From Solen grandis (lineage: Eukaryota; Mollusca; Bivalvia; Adapedonta; Solenidae): a DNA stretch of 64,000 nt. The DNA lies in NCBI GenBank assembly GCA_021229015.1, contig CM037777.1:68548840-68612839 (forward strand), given 5' to 3'. Shown here one piece after another: positions 12,271 through 22,743 of this stretch. Each line of letters starts with the position of its first letter. The first letter of the stretch is position 1. The notes under the pieces were generated by a model. That model ran no database searches, was not told the DNA's origin, and worked only from the letters and a program-made list of their open reading frames with translations. A program made the translations under genes and the position numbers.

Positions 12271-12780
12271 TAGAAATAAGTCCGTTCTATCGATGGTTGA
12301 TAATTTGTCTCTCTTGCTTTTCCCAACAGCACTAGGAATAATCCATGAGTCATTCAGTTTCTCACAATATAGTTCGTTTGTGTATGATATCGACTTCTAA
12401 ATAAAAATATTGTACAAATTGATTTGCATTAGACATTCTTTTACACTAACAATGCACACAGGTTAATAAGGATAGTTACATTATTAATCAATTGTTATTA
12501 TATCATTAGAACAAATACATGTAAGTACATACATGAAAACGGTATGTTCACTTGCAATTATCTTGATGATGATGATGATGATTATAGCATTCCGTCGTTT
12601 AATACAGCTGAAGATTCCATGTCATATCAAAGTAGTTGTTGGGTATCCAAACCTTATGAATCGACCACAGCGGACGCCTGAAATAATTAAAAGAAATCTT
12701 AGTAAATATGTAGATCTATTCTCGAACATCTTTTTTTCAGTAAGAAAGGATCGTCATCACCTTTATATTAGTGGGATACA
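10640..12780. other. Intergenic, nothing but CA runs
   Basis: No exon with credible splice sites was found. Open frames at 11827-12021 and 12135-12335 run through simple sequence. Confidence 0.55.
12238..12268 (+). repeat. (CA)n microsatellite
   Basis: About 15 CA units following a short TACCACGGCGCCATCA stretch that looks like the inverse of a SINE-C head. A shorter CA run is at 12050-12066. Confidence 0.95.
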
Positions 12781-12781
12781 A

Positions 12782-12890
12782 AGGTTGTGTGGGTTCGAAC
12801 CCCGTGGGGCAAGGATTTTTCATGACTCTTCCTGGCGCCAAGTACTGGTCCTACCCAGGAACCATCGCAAAGGATTAGTTATTCTTAAGA
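12782..12890 (+). mobile_element. SINE-C fragment (B-box and body)
   Basis: GTGTGGGTTCGAACCCCGTG followed by ATTTTTCATGACTCTTCCTG and GCGCCAAGTACTGGTCCTAC, the same text as the body of the SINE at 35429. The A-box half is missing or eroded. Confidence 0.6.
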
Positions 12891-13002
12891 GAATGATTGT
12901 TTTTGCTAGATCTTCTCTTCATGTTTAGTTTCTACCCATTTATTTAGCAACAAAACCGAATGTTTATCATACTTATATTTTTAATCATGTTTTTAAATAT
13001 AA

Positions 13003-13004
<2 letters not shown>

Positions 13005-13048
<44 letters not shown>

Positions 13049-13100
13049 TCTGTCTCTCTGTCTCTCTCTCTCTGTCTCTTTCTGTCTGTCTGTCTCTCTC

Positions 13101-13141
<41 letters not shown>
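13005..13141 (+). repeat. (CT)n/(GT)n compound microsatellite
   Basis: An imperfect CT/CTGT run (13005-13101) followed by ~19 GT units (13103-13140). Frames open across it are artefacts of simple sequence. Confidence 0.97.
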
Positions 13142-13142
<1 letters not shown>

Positions 13143-13301
13143 CTCACCCAGTCATACACGTCTGCGGCCGCCGAAGAGATATTTTTAATTTGCTCTTTAG
13201 TGTATTTTGATAAAAGGCTGCGGGCTGCTGTCTTTCTTTCCTCTGGTATTGAAGAAGCATCGAAAGTTGCTGCCTAAATAATAATAATAATGTAAAGGAT
13301 A

Positions 13302-13426
13302 ATTGTTGGTTTCAGTGAAATATGATTTTTAATTCATCGAGTGAGGAGGAAAATCACTCCGATGGTGAAAAGATTGATATTCCTCCTCACTCGATGAATT
13401 AAAAAATATATTTCACTAAAACCAAT
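13302..13426. mobile_element. Fold-back element with 21-bp perfect arms
   Basis: Arms TAATTCATCGAGTGAGGAGG+A (13330-13350) and its exact inverse (13381-13401), extended outward as an imperfect inverted repeat (GGTTTCAGTGAAATAT versus ATATTTCACTAAAACC). The loop is 30 bases. No coding potential. Confidence 0.85.
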
Positions 13427-14000
13427 ATTTTGTTCTCTTTGTTTAATACCTTTCTGCGACGCTTTACATATTTTTACTAAGTTCATCATAAATTTTACCC
13501 TGTGGGGAGCCCCAAATTCCCGAAGTCGCATGAATCGTTATTCGGTCTAAAAAATAGCCCAATAAACAAAAGCAAAGAAATCGTGTAATCAACATTTCTT
13601 TAGGGTATTTCTTAAAGAGTTTTTATTTCAATGTAGACATCATTATTGATATGTCTTGAAAAAAAAAACGATAGTGTTGTAGTCCCATTACAAAACAGTG
13701 AAAATTATAAAAATGGTAATATTCACTGTTTGAAACAGTGATTTCACTGATATTTCTCTATAATCCACAGAAAAGCAAAAAAATAAAACAATAATAACAA
13801 GAGGCTTCGTTAAAATATAGGACTTTCTGCAATTGGAACCCTTTGAAACCTGATCAGCTGAATTTATTTTGTTCATATGTCATTGTATCACAATATATTC
13901 GAGTTTCCTTGTTGCTTACACAAGTAGTTTCAATGTTTTGTAGTCTGGTTCCCGGACGTCCATATGATTACAGATAACGTATAGAGTAAGGGGTAGGTAC

Positions 14001-14149
14001 CTCAGCCAAGTACCAGACAATGGAACTAATTGGAACATATTGTCTGAGCAACTCGGCCCTGCATTTCAAAGGTTGTTCTACAAGGCTTCCTCTTTTTAGC
14101 AAAGAAGAATTAACACTTGAATACGGATAGTTCGAACTGCGCACACTGT
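14001..14149 (-). other. Orphan exon candidate, unrecognised
   Basis: 149 bases bounded by a pyrimidine-rich CTACAG acceptor and a GAG/GTACCT donor, open in one frame (SVRSSNYPYSSVNSSLLKRG, then VEQPLKCRAELLRQYVPISS and IVWYLAE). No family was recognised, and its phase does not fit the dynein-like exons upstream. Confidence 0.2.
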
Positions 14150-14513
14150 CTGTAGGAAATGAGTGTATGTTGTACAGAGTCGTATATATCATGTACGTAC
14201 TGCAAACTTAATTATGGTGATGAGATGAAAAAAGGGAGGTAACTCTTACGGAACTGGCATCAGCCGGAAGATCAAATTTTTACTCTTAAAGCCTATATAT
14301 TTGTGACCAAAATTGAAAAAGAAAATGAAAAATCTCTCCATGCCCCGTGGTAGATCAATGTGCACGTTTTAATTTTATTTTTTTAAATATTTTGCTGACA
14401 TATCGGCTTCAAAATTTCGCACACTCTTGTATTTGTCATCGACATTGCCCAAAATCTACCACGAGACATAGACAGATATTCGTTTTCAATTATTGTACCA
14501 AATACATAGGCTT

Positions 14514-14541
14514 TCGGGGGGGGGGGGTGGGGGGGGGGGCA
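14514..14541 (+). repeat. Poly-G tract
   Basis: Twelve Gs, a T, then ten Gs. Similar G runs occur at 29000-29018 and 41579-41599 (about 21 Gs). Confidence 0.95.
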
Positions 14542-14775
14542 GATGAAAAATCAAAGGAAACTACATACAACTTTCTTTTGGAACTAAGTGTATATGGAAT
14601 ATAGTAAGTGACGAATTACACAATAACGACCTATAAGAGATGAATAAATCCGTCACATGACTTTAAGTGCCGGAATAAATCCACAGAAAAAAAAAAGTGA
14701 ACTAGACAGAACAAACCACCGTCTGTATAGAGGTTTATTATTCATACATGTACGTTCCCTGATATTTATCCTTAC

Positions 14776-14838
14776 CTGTTTCTGAAGAGCACCCTTGATA
14801 GTCTCTGCAATTGCTGTATTTTTCCATCTGCCGTGTGG
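14776..14838 (-). CDS. Candidate following exon of the dynein-like fragment
   Basis: 63 bases between a TTCCAG acceptor and a GTAAGG donor. In phase 0, compatible with the preceding exon, they read PHGRWKNTAIAETIKGALQK plus Q. The W-K spacing after the ILLG motif parallels the W-K-x-A-K that follows in dynein heavy chains. All three frames are open, so the evidence is weak on its own; the splice sites and phase are the main support. The assembly gap 14888-14987 lies in the intervening intron. Confidence 0.3.
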
Positions 14839-14887
14839 CTGGAATACATATATCATCATCATCATCATCATCATCATCCGAGCCAGA

Positions 14888-14987
14888 NNNNNNNNNNNNN
14901 NNNNNNNNNNNNNNNNNNNNNNNNNNNNNNNNNNNNNNNNNNNNNNNNNNNNNNNNNNNNNNNNNNNNNNNNNNNNNNNNNNNNNNN
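14888..14987. other. Assembly gap (100 N)
   Basis: Exactly 100 Ns, the usual placeholder for a gap of unknown size. It begins just after a (TCA)n microsatellite, a likely cause of the break. Confidence 0.99.
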
Positions 14988-15353
14988 GAACTTCTGGCCA
15001 CGAATTGGACTATATTACACAAATGTTCATGTTAAATGATGGCATATTTTCTTTATTCATGTTTTCTATTACTTACAGATATTGTTGTTTTCTACCTTTT
15101 ACCTTTTTCTGACAGGTTACATTTGCTTTCAGATAGACAGTGTGATTTACATATGCTCAATGTTCCGCTTAATGATAATTTAAATGATATTTATTAATTT
15201 ATTTATTAACTGTTTATTGTATGAATAATGTTAACATGCTCTGTTACCACATTGGTCTTATTACATATACCTTCTGGTTTTCTTTAGATAAACTTTGAAT
15301 TACAAAGCCTCTGTTATTATAGAATCATCATCATCATCATCATCACCATGGTC

Positions 15354-15603
15354 AGCAGTGGTAGCAGCAATTATTACATGATCAAGATCAATAAATACAG
15401 CAGTGGTAGCAGCAATTATTACATGATCAAGATCAATAAATACAGCAGTGGTAGCAGCAATTATTACATGATCAAGATCAATAAATACAGCAGTGGTAGC
15501 AGCAATTAATACATATCAAGATCAACAAATATAGCAGTGGTGGCAGCAATTATTACATTATCAAGATCAATAAATACAGCAGTGGTAGCAGCAATTATTA
15601 TAT
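15354..15603 (+). repeat. 45-bp minisatellite, ~5.5 copies
   Basis: Unit AGCAGTGGTAGCAGCAATTA + TTACATGATCAAGATCAATAAATAC, starts at 15354, 15399, 15444 and so on. The first units are nearly identical; the fourth has small changes. It is preceded by an ATC microsatellite (15325-15345). Confidence 0.93.
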
Positions 15604-15699
15604 TTATAATGTTTATGAGAGAAGAAGTTGAAAACAAGCATTTTAATCCCGTCATGTGTCTCACGTGTAATCACGAAACATGGCTATTATCATATTATA

Positions 15700-15940
15700 G
15701 TTTACGGTAGCCGAATGGTGAGAGCAACCGACGAGGTCGTGAGCTCGATCCCTGACCGCAATCGTACCAATGGTACTGGTATCTCCCTGCTTGGACCTCA
15801 GTATATATACAGGGTAGTTCCAGGACTGGTTTGCCCGGTGTCAGGATATTGTAATAGGGTCTGATACTGCAATGTGGCAGCACAATATCTATCTCCAATG
15901 GAAATAGTCTTCAAATGACCGGAATAGTGTTGGTGGGATG
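15700..15940 (+). mobile_element. SINE-A, diverged + strand copy
   Basis: Head TACGGTAGCCGAATGGTGAG...GAGCTCGATCCCTGACCGCA, body with AGTATATATACAGGGTAGTT and a shortened tail (GGAATAGTGTTGGTGGGATG). The middle of the body is deleted. Confidence 0.75.
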
Positions 15941-15973
15941 CTCATGGGTTTAAATGAACATAAAAAATCTTAC

Positions 15974-16117
15974 CGATGTCGTTTCTCCCAGCAGAATCAG
16001 CGTGGCGTTTATGACATCTTTAACCCCAGTTGGGGGGTTTGGCATAGACTTGAGTTCGGTGAGGGATGGGCTCAAACGTTTCAGAGTGACATTAGCTTTC
16101 GATTCTTTTGCTGCCAT
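15974..16117 (-). CDS. Dynein heavy-chain stalk-like exon
   Basis: 48 codons ending at a strong GTAAGA donor in phase 0. They read MAAKESKANVTLKRLSPSLT, ELKSMPNPPTGVKDVINATL, ILLGETTS. The pattern L-x-x-L-x-x-x-L-T-E-L-K-S-x-x-x-P-P-x-x-V-x-x-V-x-x-x-x-x-x-L-L-G matches the segment just before the coiled-coil stalk of axonemal dynein heavy chains (LNKTNLTELKSFGSPP in one human protein). CAAG/AG sites directly precede the ATG, so the Met may be internal, or it may be a start in a strong context (AAGATGG). No neighbouring dynein exons beyond 14776-14838 were recognised, so a gene fragment or pseudogene is possible. Confidence 0.42.
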
Positions 16118-16339
16118 CTTGAATTGTCTTGAATTAACAGTAAAATAAGCTGTAAATAGCACTAACAATCGATTTTGAAGATTTTTCCATTTCTTATCAA
16201 TTAGAGTATTGCTAAGGCCATTAGTATCGGTACTGTAATGATATGCCGAGGATGAATCTGAAGTTTTGGTTCGATACTTTGCTTAATTTCAATGTTACTC
16301 TCTCCCACTCCCTTATCCACAACTCTTTTCCACACACAG

Positions 16340-16466
16340 TCACACTCTCTCTCTCTTATCCAAATTAATCTCTCTCTCTCTCTCTCTCTCTCATCCACAT
16401 TACCCCCTCTCTCTCTCTTAACCACATTACTCTCCATTACTCTCTCTCTCTCTCTCTCATCCACAT

Positions 16467-16500
<34 letters not shown>
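16340..16500 (+). repeat. CT-rich repeat with CCACATTA spacers
   Basis: Four (CT)n runs separated by ATCCACATTA-type spacers, suggesting a higher-order repeat made of a CT run plus spacer. It lies upstream, on the minus strand, of the dynein-like exon. Confidence 0.9.
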
Positions 16501-16501
<1 letters not shown>

Positions 16502-17073
16502 AATGATGAATTTTTAATCCTGGTGAAGGTATTTAATATCTTGTTGAGAGATATAAAAATAATGAATTTAAATGTATTTTTGATGAATTGAAAATATGTA
16601 TCACAGAAAATATTAAAAGCAATAAAAATAAAATCATTACGTGCTAGTGGATCAGATTTATGTCTAAGTGAATTGTTCATTCATGGTGAAGGTCTGTTAT
16701 TCTCTATTTGTTCTTAATCTTAATGAATGGAGCAAACGAATTTTTATAATATTTTCTTCAAAATAATGACTAAATGAAAAACAAATATTTATAAAGAATA
16801 TTAAAAATACTGTATCATCAATGTTGTATTCACGATGTTGTACATATCTCCAATCAACACAAAATATAAATTCACGCAGTATAGATTTAACCCGTCATGT
16901 CCAATTTTTCCCCCAAGATTATGATAAATAAATGATACATCATATACTATTTTCAAAGTCATGATACCTATTAACATATAAAATATATACCCCTAGTGCA
17001 CCATATATGACGGCATTACATGTATACAAGATTTTACAAAATTTTATATGTGGCTATTCTCACACCGATTAAT

Positions 17074-17600
17074 CGGAAAATGAGACACCAGTTGAAATCG
17101 ACGACAACAGTCGTTCTATATACATGTAGCGTGAGACACAGTGGATATATAATGTACGTATTTGTCCGGGTTTTATATTTTCTAACCAATTTTGGGTAAA
17201 ATCAAGTTTACAATTTCAAAGCCTATCTAAAAAGGTATCCAGCTGACAAACTGTTGGTCCTGTAAACGCTTTACTTATTGTGGATTTGAATGACAAATGA
17301 CAGAGAGTTTCGATGGGATGAGCCATTATGTTTTCTGGTTGTAGTGAATAATTTCAAGCTACACATCATTAAATGTAACATTATGTCTGTTATTGACCCG
17401 AATCACGCTTTTCTTGAAGAGATATAAGCTGTTAAGTTGGCATGTCTTCGAAATATGAGTAACGACGACAGAGTCGGTAGCGACTCAAAGATAACGACAA
17501 AATCAGTGGAATAGCTAGTATAGATAACGTCGACAACAGTCGAACCATTGCTATAGCACGACTGTTGTCGTCGATTCCAGAGCTGATGTCTCATTTTCCG
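17074..17600. mobile_element. 527-bp TIR element
   Basis: Left end CGGAAAATGAGACACCAG then AATCGACGACAACAGTCG; the right end is the inverse (CGACTGTTGTCGTCGATT, then TGTCTCATTTTCCG), giving ~40-bp imperfect terminal inverted repeats. The interior has no credible ORF, so it is non-autonomous. Confidence 0.8.
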
Positions 17601-18394
17601 ACTGAACGGCGAGATTCTAATTCCTTTGATTTTTTAAACCCCAGAACTGAATTTCCATGATTTAAAATTCGGATCAGAGAAGAATCAATTGAAGAACATT
17701 TAGAACACATAAAGCTAAATCGATGTTGGGCCCCAAAGTTAATAAGAATTAGAAAAAAACTGTTTAGAAGGCAAGTCAATAAAGGAGAGAAAGAGAGAGG
17801 GAGAGAGATTCGTCTCACTTTTATAGCTGTAATGCTCCTTTGAAGGTATGTAGTACACTACACCAAGGTCTGATACGTATATATACTATACGCGGGGTTT
17901 CTGTTATGTCGTTGTTGCTATTTTGAAGCAGAAAATACCCTTGGGTATTTACCTATTATCGATTAATTCGTCAACTTGCACTTAAGCTCCTACGATCAAA
18001 AATTAGAACATGGTTGCAATAGATATACGGACGTCATCGTGGCTATTTAAGGGTGAATTTCGACCCCCATTGTGTATGTACATATAATCGATTGTCCAGA
18101 TTTAAGTGAAGTATATCCTTATTATATTTTTATTAGGTCGGGTGGTTCCCCAGTGCGGATTGACGCCGATAATGAGTTACTAATACTGAATCATAAAATA
18201 TAGTCTTCAGAGAGAGACAGAGGCTCTTACAGTCTTAACGGATAAGAAAAGATATATCAATGACGCACAATGAGATCTTAACTATTTCGAAAATGTTCAC
18301 AGATTTAAATACTTACAGGCATATGCTTAAATAAGTATTAATATGTTTTACTTAGCATGTATAAGATTTTGGAATTGTTGATCCCTTTTTATTA

Positions 18395-18575
18395 ACCCTT
18401 ACATGCTAATTTCTTAATTGGACTTTATTGGCCATTTTCGGAGTGTAGTATTAGTTGTTTATGGGGGTACTTGACTTGATCAGACTGCACGGATGTGCAA
18501 ACTGGTCTTGGTCTGCATTGGTTGCAAAGGCAGTCACAATGCCCACAGCATTGTAAGGGTAAACCTATATTTAAT
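18395..18575 (+). mobile_element. MITE-like repeat, second copy
   Basis: AACCCTTACATGCTAATTTC, AATTGGACTTTATTGGCC and TGCAAACTGGTCTTGGTCTG parallel 6045-6255; the right end GCATTGTAAGGGTAAA is the rough inverse of the left. Confidence 0.5.
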
Positions 18576-19459
18576 AAACTAGAATAATCCCCTCGTCTTC
18601 AATGTTGTGATATTGTTTGTATAGAGTTACATTATAAACATTGGTTTATAGACCATTTCACTAGTGAATTGGCAATGCCCGGTATAAATCACTGATTAAA
18701 ATTGACCAATCAGTGATTAGGGGAAAATCTCAAATGAACAATTTGTGGAAGCATGTAGATCAGATGTTCAGGAAGTGATCTTTGATTTGCGTAGGTTTAC
18801 GTTTCAATTCGGAGTTAATGATCTATTTGTTAACGAAGTGTGTGCGAATGTATGTCTATTCCATGTGTTTTTGATTAAAAATATATGTAGTGCATACTTT
18901 TAAGGATTTGTTCTGTAAATATATGTGTCGTGAGATACATGTTATTTAAAAGTGGACGCGCGTATTTATATAAGTTTGAAACGATGTATCACTTATATTT
19001 GTTTTATTTCCAGAATTATCGATATGCACGACAATGTATTTGAGACGATATGTTGTTAAAGTTGTTAGTGTAAGGGGTGATTTAGAAATAATAGTACATT
19101 TGTCATATTTCCAACATTTTTCCGTGAGCAGTTATGAAACTCATATTGGTAGAAATACTACTTATTTCTTTCATTCACCACAATTCTGTTTGATTTGTAC
19201 AATTATTAATGAAGCAGTTATTTCTGGATCACCCCTCGTATACATCCTGTGGGAACGCACTTTCGGGTCCAACGCATTGAGGGGCCTGACCCCAACTTGC
19301 GTTGCGCACTATGGCTTCGGACCCATAGTGCGATCGTTCTAACGCAGTTTGGGTGAGCTACGAAAATGGATCCTAAAGTGCGATGATATATTCCCTACTA
19401 ACGCACTTTGGGGCCCAACATCGATTGTACCATAGACAAAGAACGTTACGAACGCTTTC

Positions 19460-19532
19460 ACCATCATCATCATCATAATCACCACCCACTCTTCCTGCTC
19501 CTACCCATCATCATCATCATCATCATCATCTT
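19460..19532 (+). repeat. (CAT)n microsatellite pair
   Basis: Two ATC/CAT runs separated by CACTCTTCCTGCTCCTACC. A similar ATC run is at 14851-14877, beside the assembly gap. Confidence 0.93.
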
Positions 19533-19944
19533 TATAATCGCGTCTACCATGGACATCACTATCAGCTTTGTGCATTACAATAGTATCATTTATTTGCAAC
19601 CATTATAAGACAAGTTCAGAGCATCATCCTAGCTACACCATTGTTATCCGTTTGAAGACTGCGAAGCGCATGCGTGAGACAGGCTTTATTCACAAGAACT
19701 GAAAACAATAACTGAGTTTTTAACATTTATGCATTAATACACAGGAGCAGGTTTAAGGTCAAGACTAGTTCATATTGAAATCTATCTATTAAGAGAGAAA
19801 ATTCAAACATTTTCGTGTTTTCATAAGCAAAAGGCCATATTTAATACAAGTATTTGATATACTTCTCAACAAAATCTTAGCTAGAACAAGTAAAGCAAAC
19901 AACATCTGTCTCTTTAGGTCTGCTTTTTCATCAGTTGTAATTAC

Positions 19945-21536
19945 AAGATTCAAGATTCAAGATTTTATTATGGTAAGGCCTCCAGCCCATACACAAAAAT
20001 ATAAATACACATCATTTGCACATGCAAAGCAACGTATGTATTGTGACAGGTAGTCATATTTATCAACATATTTAAACTATATAACAAAGACACATCCTAA
20101 AGACAATACATAATATTATAAGTCATAGTGTAGTAAAACTTTACTTGCCTAAATATTCATTTCTTACATTAGTTGCATGGAAGATAAACATTGCTAATTT
20201 CTTAATGACATCTTCATTTTTACATGCTATAAGATTGTAAAATTTTTCAACAGAGGGGTTTTCATAGTAAATAACTGGTATATATATTGAACGAATATTC
20301 TTATATAATGAACAAATGCATATAAAATGGTATTCATCCTCTTTAAATGGACAATCTCTATAGTCCCTAGGTATATTATAATAACGACATGTTTCTATCA
20401 TAAGGTATGTGAAGAACTTCTAAAATTTGCTAAACAACTCCTAAACTTATCAATATTTAACAATTTGATGTAACTTTCCACATTGTAATCTCTTTTAAAT
20501 TTTACATAATAGGACAATTTACATTTTTACAAAATTTCATACCAATTTTGCACATACTGATCTTTTAATCTAGTAACATATGCGGTGAGAAATAACTTTT
20601 ATTTGATAATATTGATTTCCCATACATATCCAAAACCGTTTGAATAAAGATGTTGCCTAACACTGCTTACCCAATTATTATATCCTAAAGAATCAAAGTG
20701 TACTTGCATATCATAACATATTCTAACATATCTATATTTAGGCATATTGAGAATTCTTAACCAATAGCTAATGCATCTTTTGGCAGCATATATGTATAAA
20801 GGGAATCTTCCTAAGTCACCTAACACTGCATCATTACAAGCTGATTGTTTTACATGTAAAAAGCGTTTACAAGCAAAAATTTGAATACTTTCAAGACAAA
20901 CAAAATTATTAAGTCCCCAAATTTCCGATCCATATAATAAAATTGGCTGGATTTTTGCATCAAATATTTTAAAATATATACTATATGGCAAACATTTGCA
21001 ACATTCAAGAGATTTTATAACAGCTATCAGGGCTTTTTTCGCCTTCACACACATATTTTCAGCCATCTTGTAGAGGGAAAGTCTATTTGAAAAATAAATG
21101 CCTACATAAGTAAAACCATTTACAATATTTAGCTTTGAGTTTAATCTAGATAAAGTGCCTCCTCTTTTAAATACTAGAATTTTAGTTTTTTCTACATTTA
21201 CATTGAGCTTATATTCAATACAAAAAGTGTGTAACAGTTTGAGTTGCTTTTGCAATCCAGCTACAGTGTCTGAAATACATGCTAAGTCATCTGCGAACAT
21301 AAGTAAAAATATTTCCGTTAAATCTGGATAAAGCTGTATACCACGAACATTGTTATCACACAAAATATTATAAAATTCATCAATAAAAAGGGCAAATAAA
21401 ATCGGACTGATACAACAGCCTTGCCTAAGGCCAAGTGGACAATCAAATAAATCTGAGCAACCCTTCCTTGTCCTTACATATGCTTTTACCGAAACATATA
21501 TGGATTTAATAGATGAGTATAAGTGGCCTTTTATTT
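19945..21536 (-). mobile_element. 5'-truncated non-LTR retrotransposon with 11-bp TSD
   Basis: The copy is flanked by the same 11 bases, GTTGTAATTAC, at 19934-19944 and 21537-21547, as expected for target-primed insertion. Its 3' end on the minus strand is a short tandem tail of TTGAATC-type repeats after an A-rich stretch. It holds the RT fragment and a broken C-terminal Cys/His segment (20401-20141, EDEYHFICICSLYKNIRSIY). Lesions: a stop at 20599, degeneration between the RT and C-terminal parts, and complete loss of the 5' half. Confidence 0.88.
20141..20401 (-). pseudogene. C-terminal segment of the same LINE ORF
   Basis: It encodes RYYNIPRDYRDCPFKEDEYH and FICICSLYKNIRSIYIP. The DxCPxC...EDEYHFIxxC layout is the usual C-terminal Cys/His motif of these elements, but one Cys of the first pair is missing. 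It is separated from the RT part by about 200 degenerate bases. Confidence 0.7.
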
Positions 21537-21540
21537 GTTG
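20599..21540 (-). pseudogene. LINE reverse transcriptase fragment (5'-truncated)
   Basis: About 313 codons are open from the truncation point to a stop at 20599. The block CPLGLRQGCCISPILFALFI precedes LLMFADDLACISDTV, which carries the FADD active-site motif of reverse transcriptase, then NVEKTKILVF (thumb) and ILLYGSEIWGL. RT motifs upstream of the QG box and any endonuclease domain are missing. C-terminal codons continue degenerately to about 20141. It resembles other invertebrate non-LTR retrotransposons; the exact clade cannot be assigned by eye. Confidence 0.9.
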
Positions 21541-22743
21541 TAATTACCGATAAATCTGATAACAAAGTAGAAAAAAATAACGGATTTTGTTGTTCATGTT
21601 GATAAGGCGAGATTCATTGACGTCTTTATATTTCTAGATATCTATAGCAATGTAGCCTGAGAAAATAAAATCGTGGTGCTGAGCGAGAATCAAGTGTCTG
21701 TTTGTAAAACTTTTTTTTATTTATTTGGTTGTTGCTGTTGTCGTTGTTGTTTATATACGAGATATATTGTAAAATATGTCCGCCCCGAAGTGCGTTTCCA
21801 CACACCCATCGAAACTTTTAAAAACACTAGCTTTGTTTAAAATGATCCTATGACTCATTTGTGTTAATTTCAAAACTAATGTTTATTTCATAACCACGTG
21901 TAAGGTAACTGCTACATGGCAGGATGATTTACCACATAATATAACATTTGAATAGAACTTGTTTAATATACAGATAAATGAGAGGAACAGATTATGCAAA
22001 GGTCGATGTGAATAAATAATATCAAACAAATCACATTTAGGTATGAGGTTTTGTTCAAGGTAATCAATTAATGATGAACTGGGAATTTTAGATTTCAATA
22101 AGGTTAATCATATATTTTGAATACCGAAATCTATTTATGGCTAGTAACGAAATCTATTTATGGCTAAGTGGTACAAATGCACTGCGCGTTGATTGGATAT
22201 TGGACAGACTAGTATAAAATATTAGCTTAAGTTTTAAGTTGCGATAGTAAAAAAAATCAGAAGATTTATTCCATGCTAAACTTAGATATATATATAGAAT
22301 TTAACCAGAGAAAAACTAATTGGTACCCATTGCTGATCACTTGGTTTGGTTATTTCGAATGTCAGCAATAAATTAACTGTAATAATTTTTTGTTGAACAA
22401 AGATTGATATATTTATGGTAGGATGGATGAGTGACCTTTTAAGATTTGCAAAGTAAAATATTTTGAAACATTACGCATATTCTTGCAATTCATATCGAGT
22501 TGTTGTTTATTTGTTTCGTTACAGTCAGTATTTCAGTCTGTATTCTTTTTCGTTCAAATTATGAAGAGTCTGTGACACAATACCTAATGAGCAAACAGAG
22601 AAGACCCTTCCAGGAGCTGCCTGATCTGGGTCAGCTATATTTGCCAATGCGTCAAAACGCGTCTGTATAAGGTGATACAAGAAGGGAAATGGGGAAGGTG
22701 GTGATGTCAACATACTGGCATACAAGATTTTTTTCTTTCTTTT

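Larger units (their letters stand above)
17601..19930. other. Intergenic with GCACTTT-rich patch
   Basis: Contains the MITE-like repeat at 18395 and, at 19250-19410, several AACGCACTTT/AGTGCG words. Nothing else recognised. Confidence 0.5.

Noticed and set aside
12944..13277. Ser/Leu- or Arg/Glu-rich frames on both strands
   Set aside because: Translation of a CT/GT microsatellite.
14738..15112. Frames spanning the run of N
   Set aside because: They cross an assembly gap and cannot be interpreted.
16201..16680. 159-codon minus-strand ORF
   Set aside because: Mostly a CT-rich simple repeat read as Arg-Glu; no domain or splice support.
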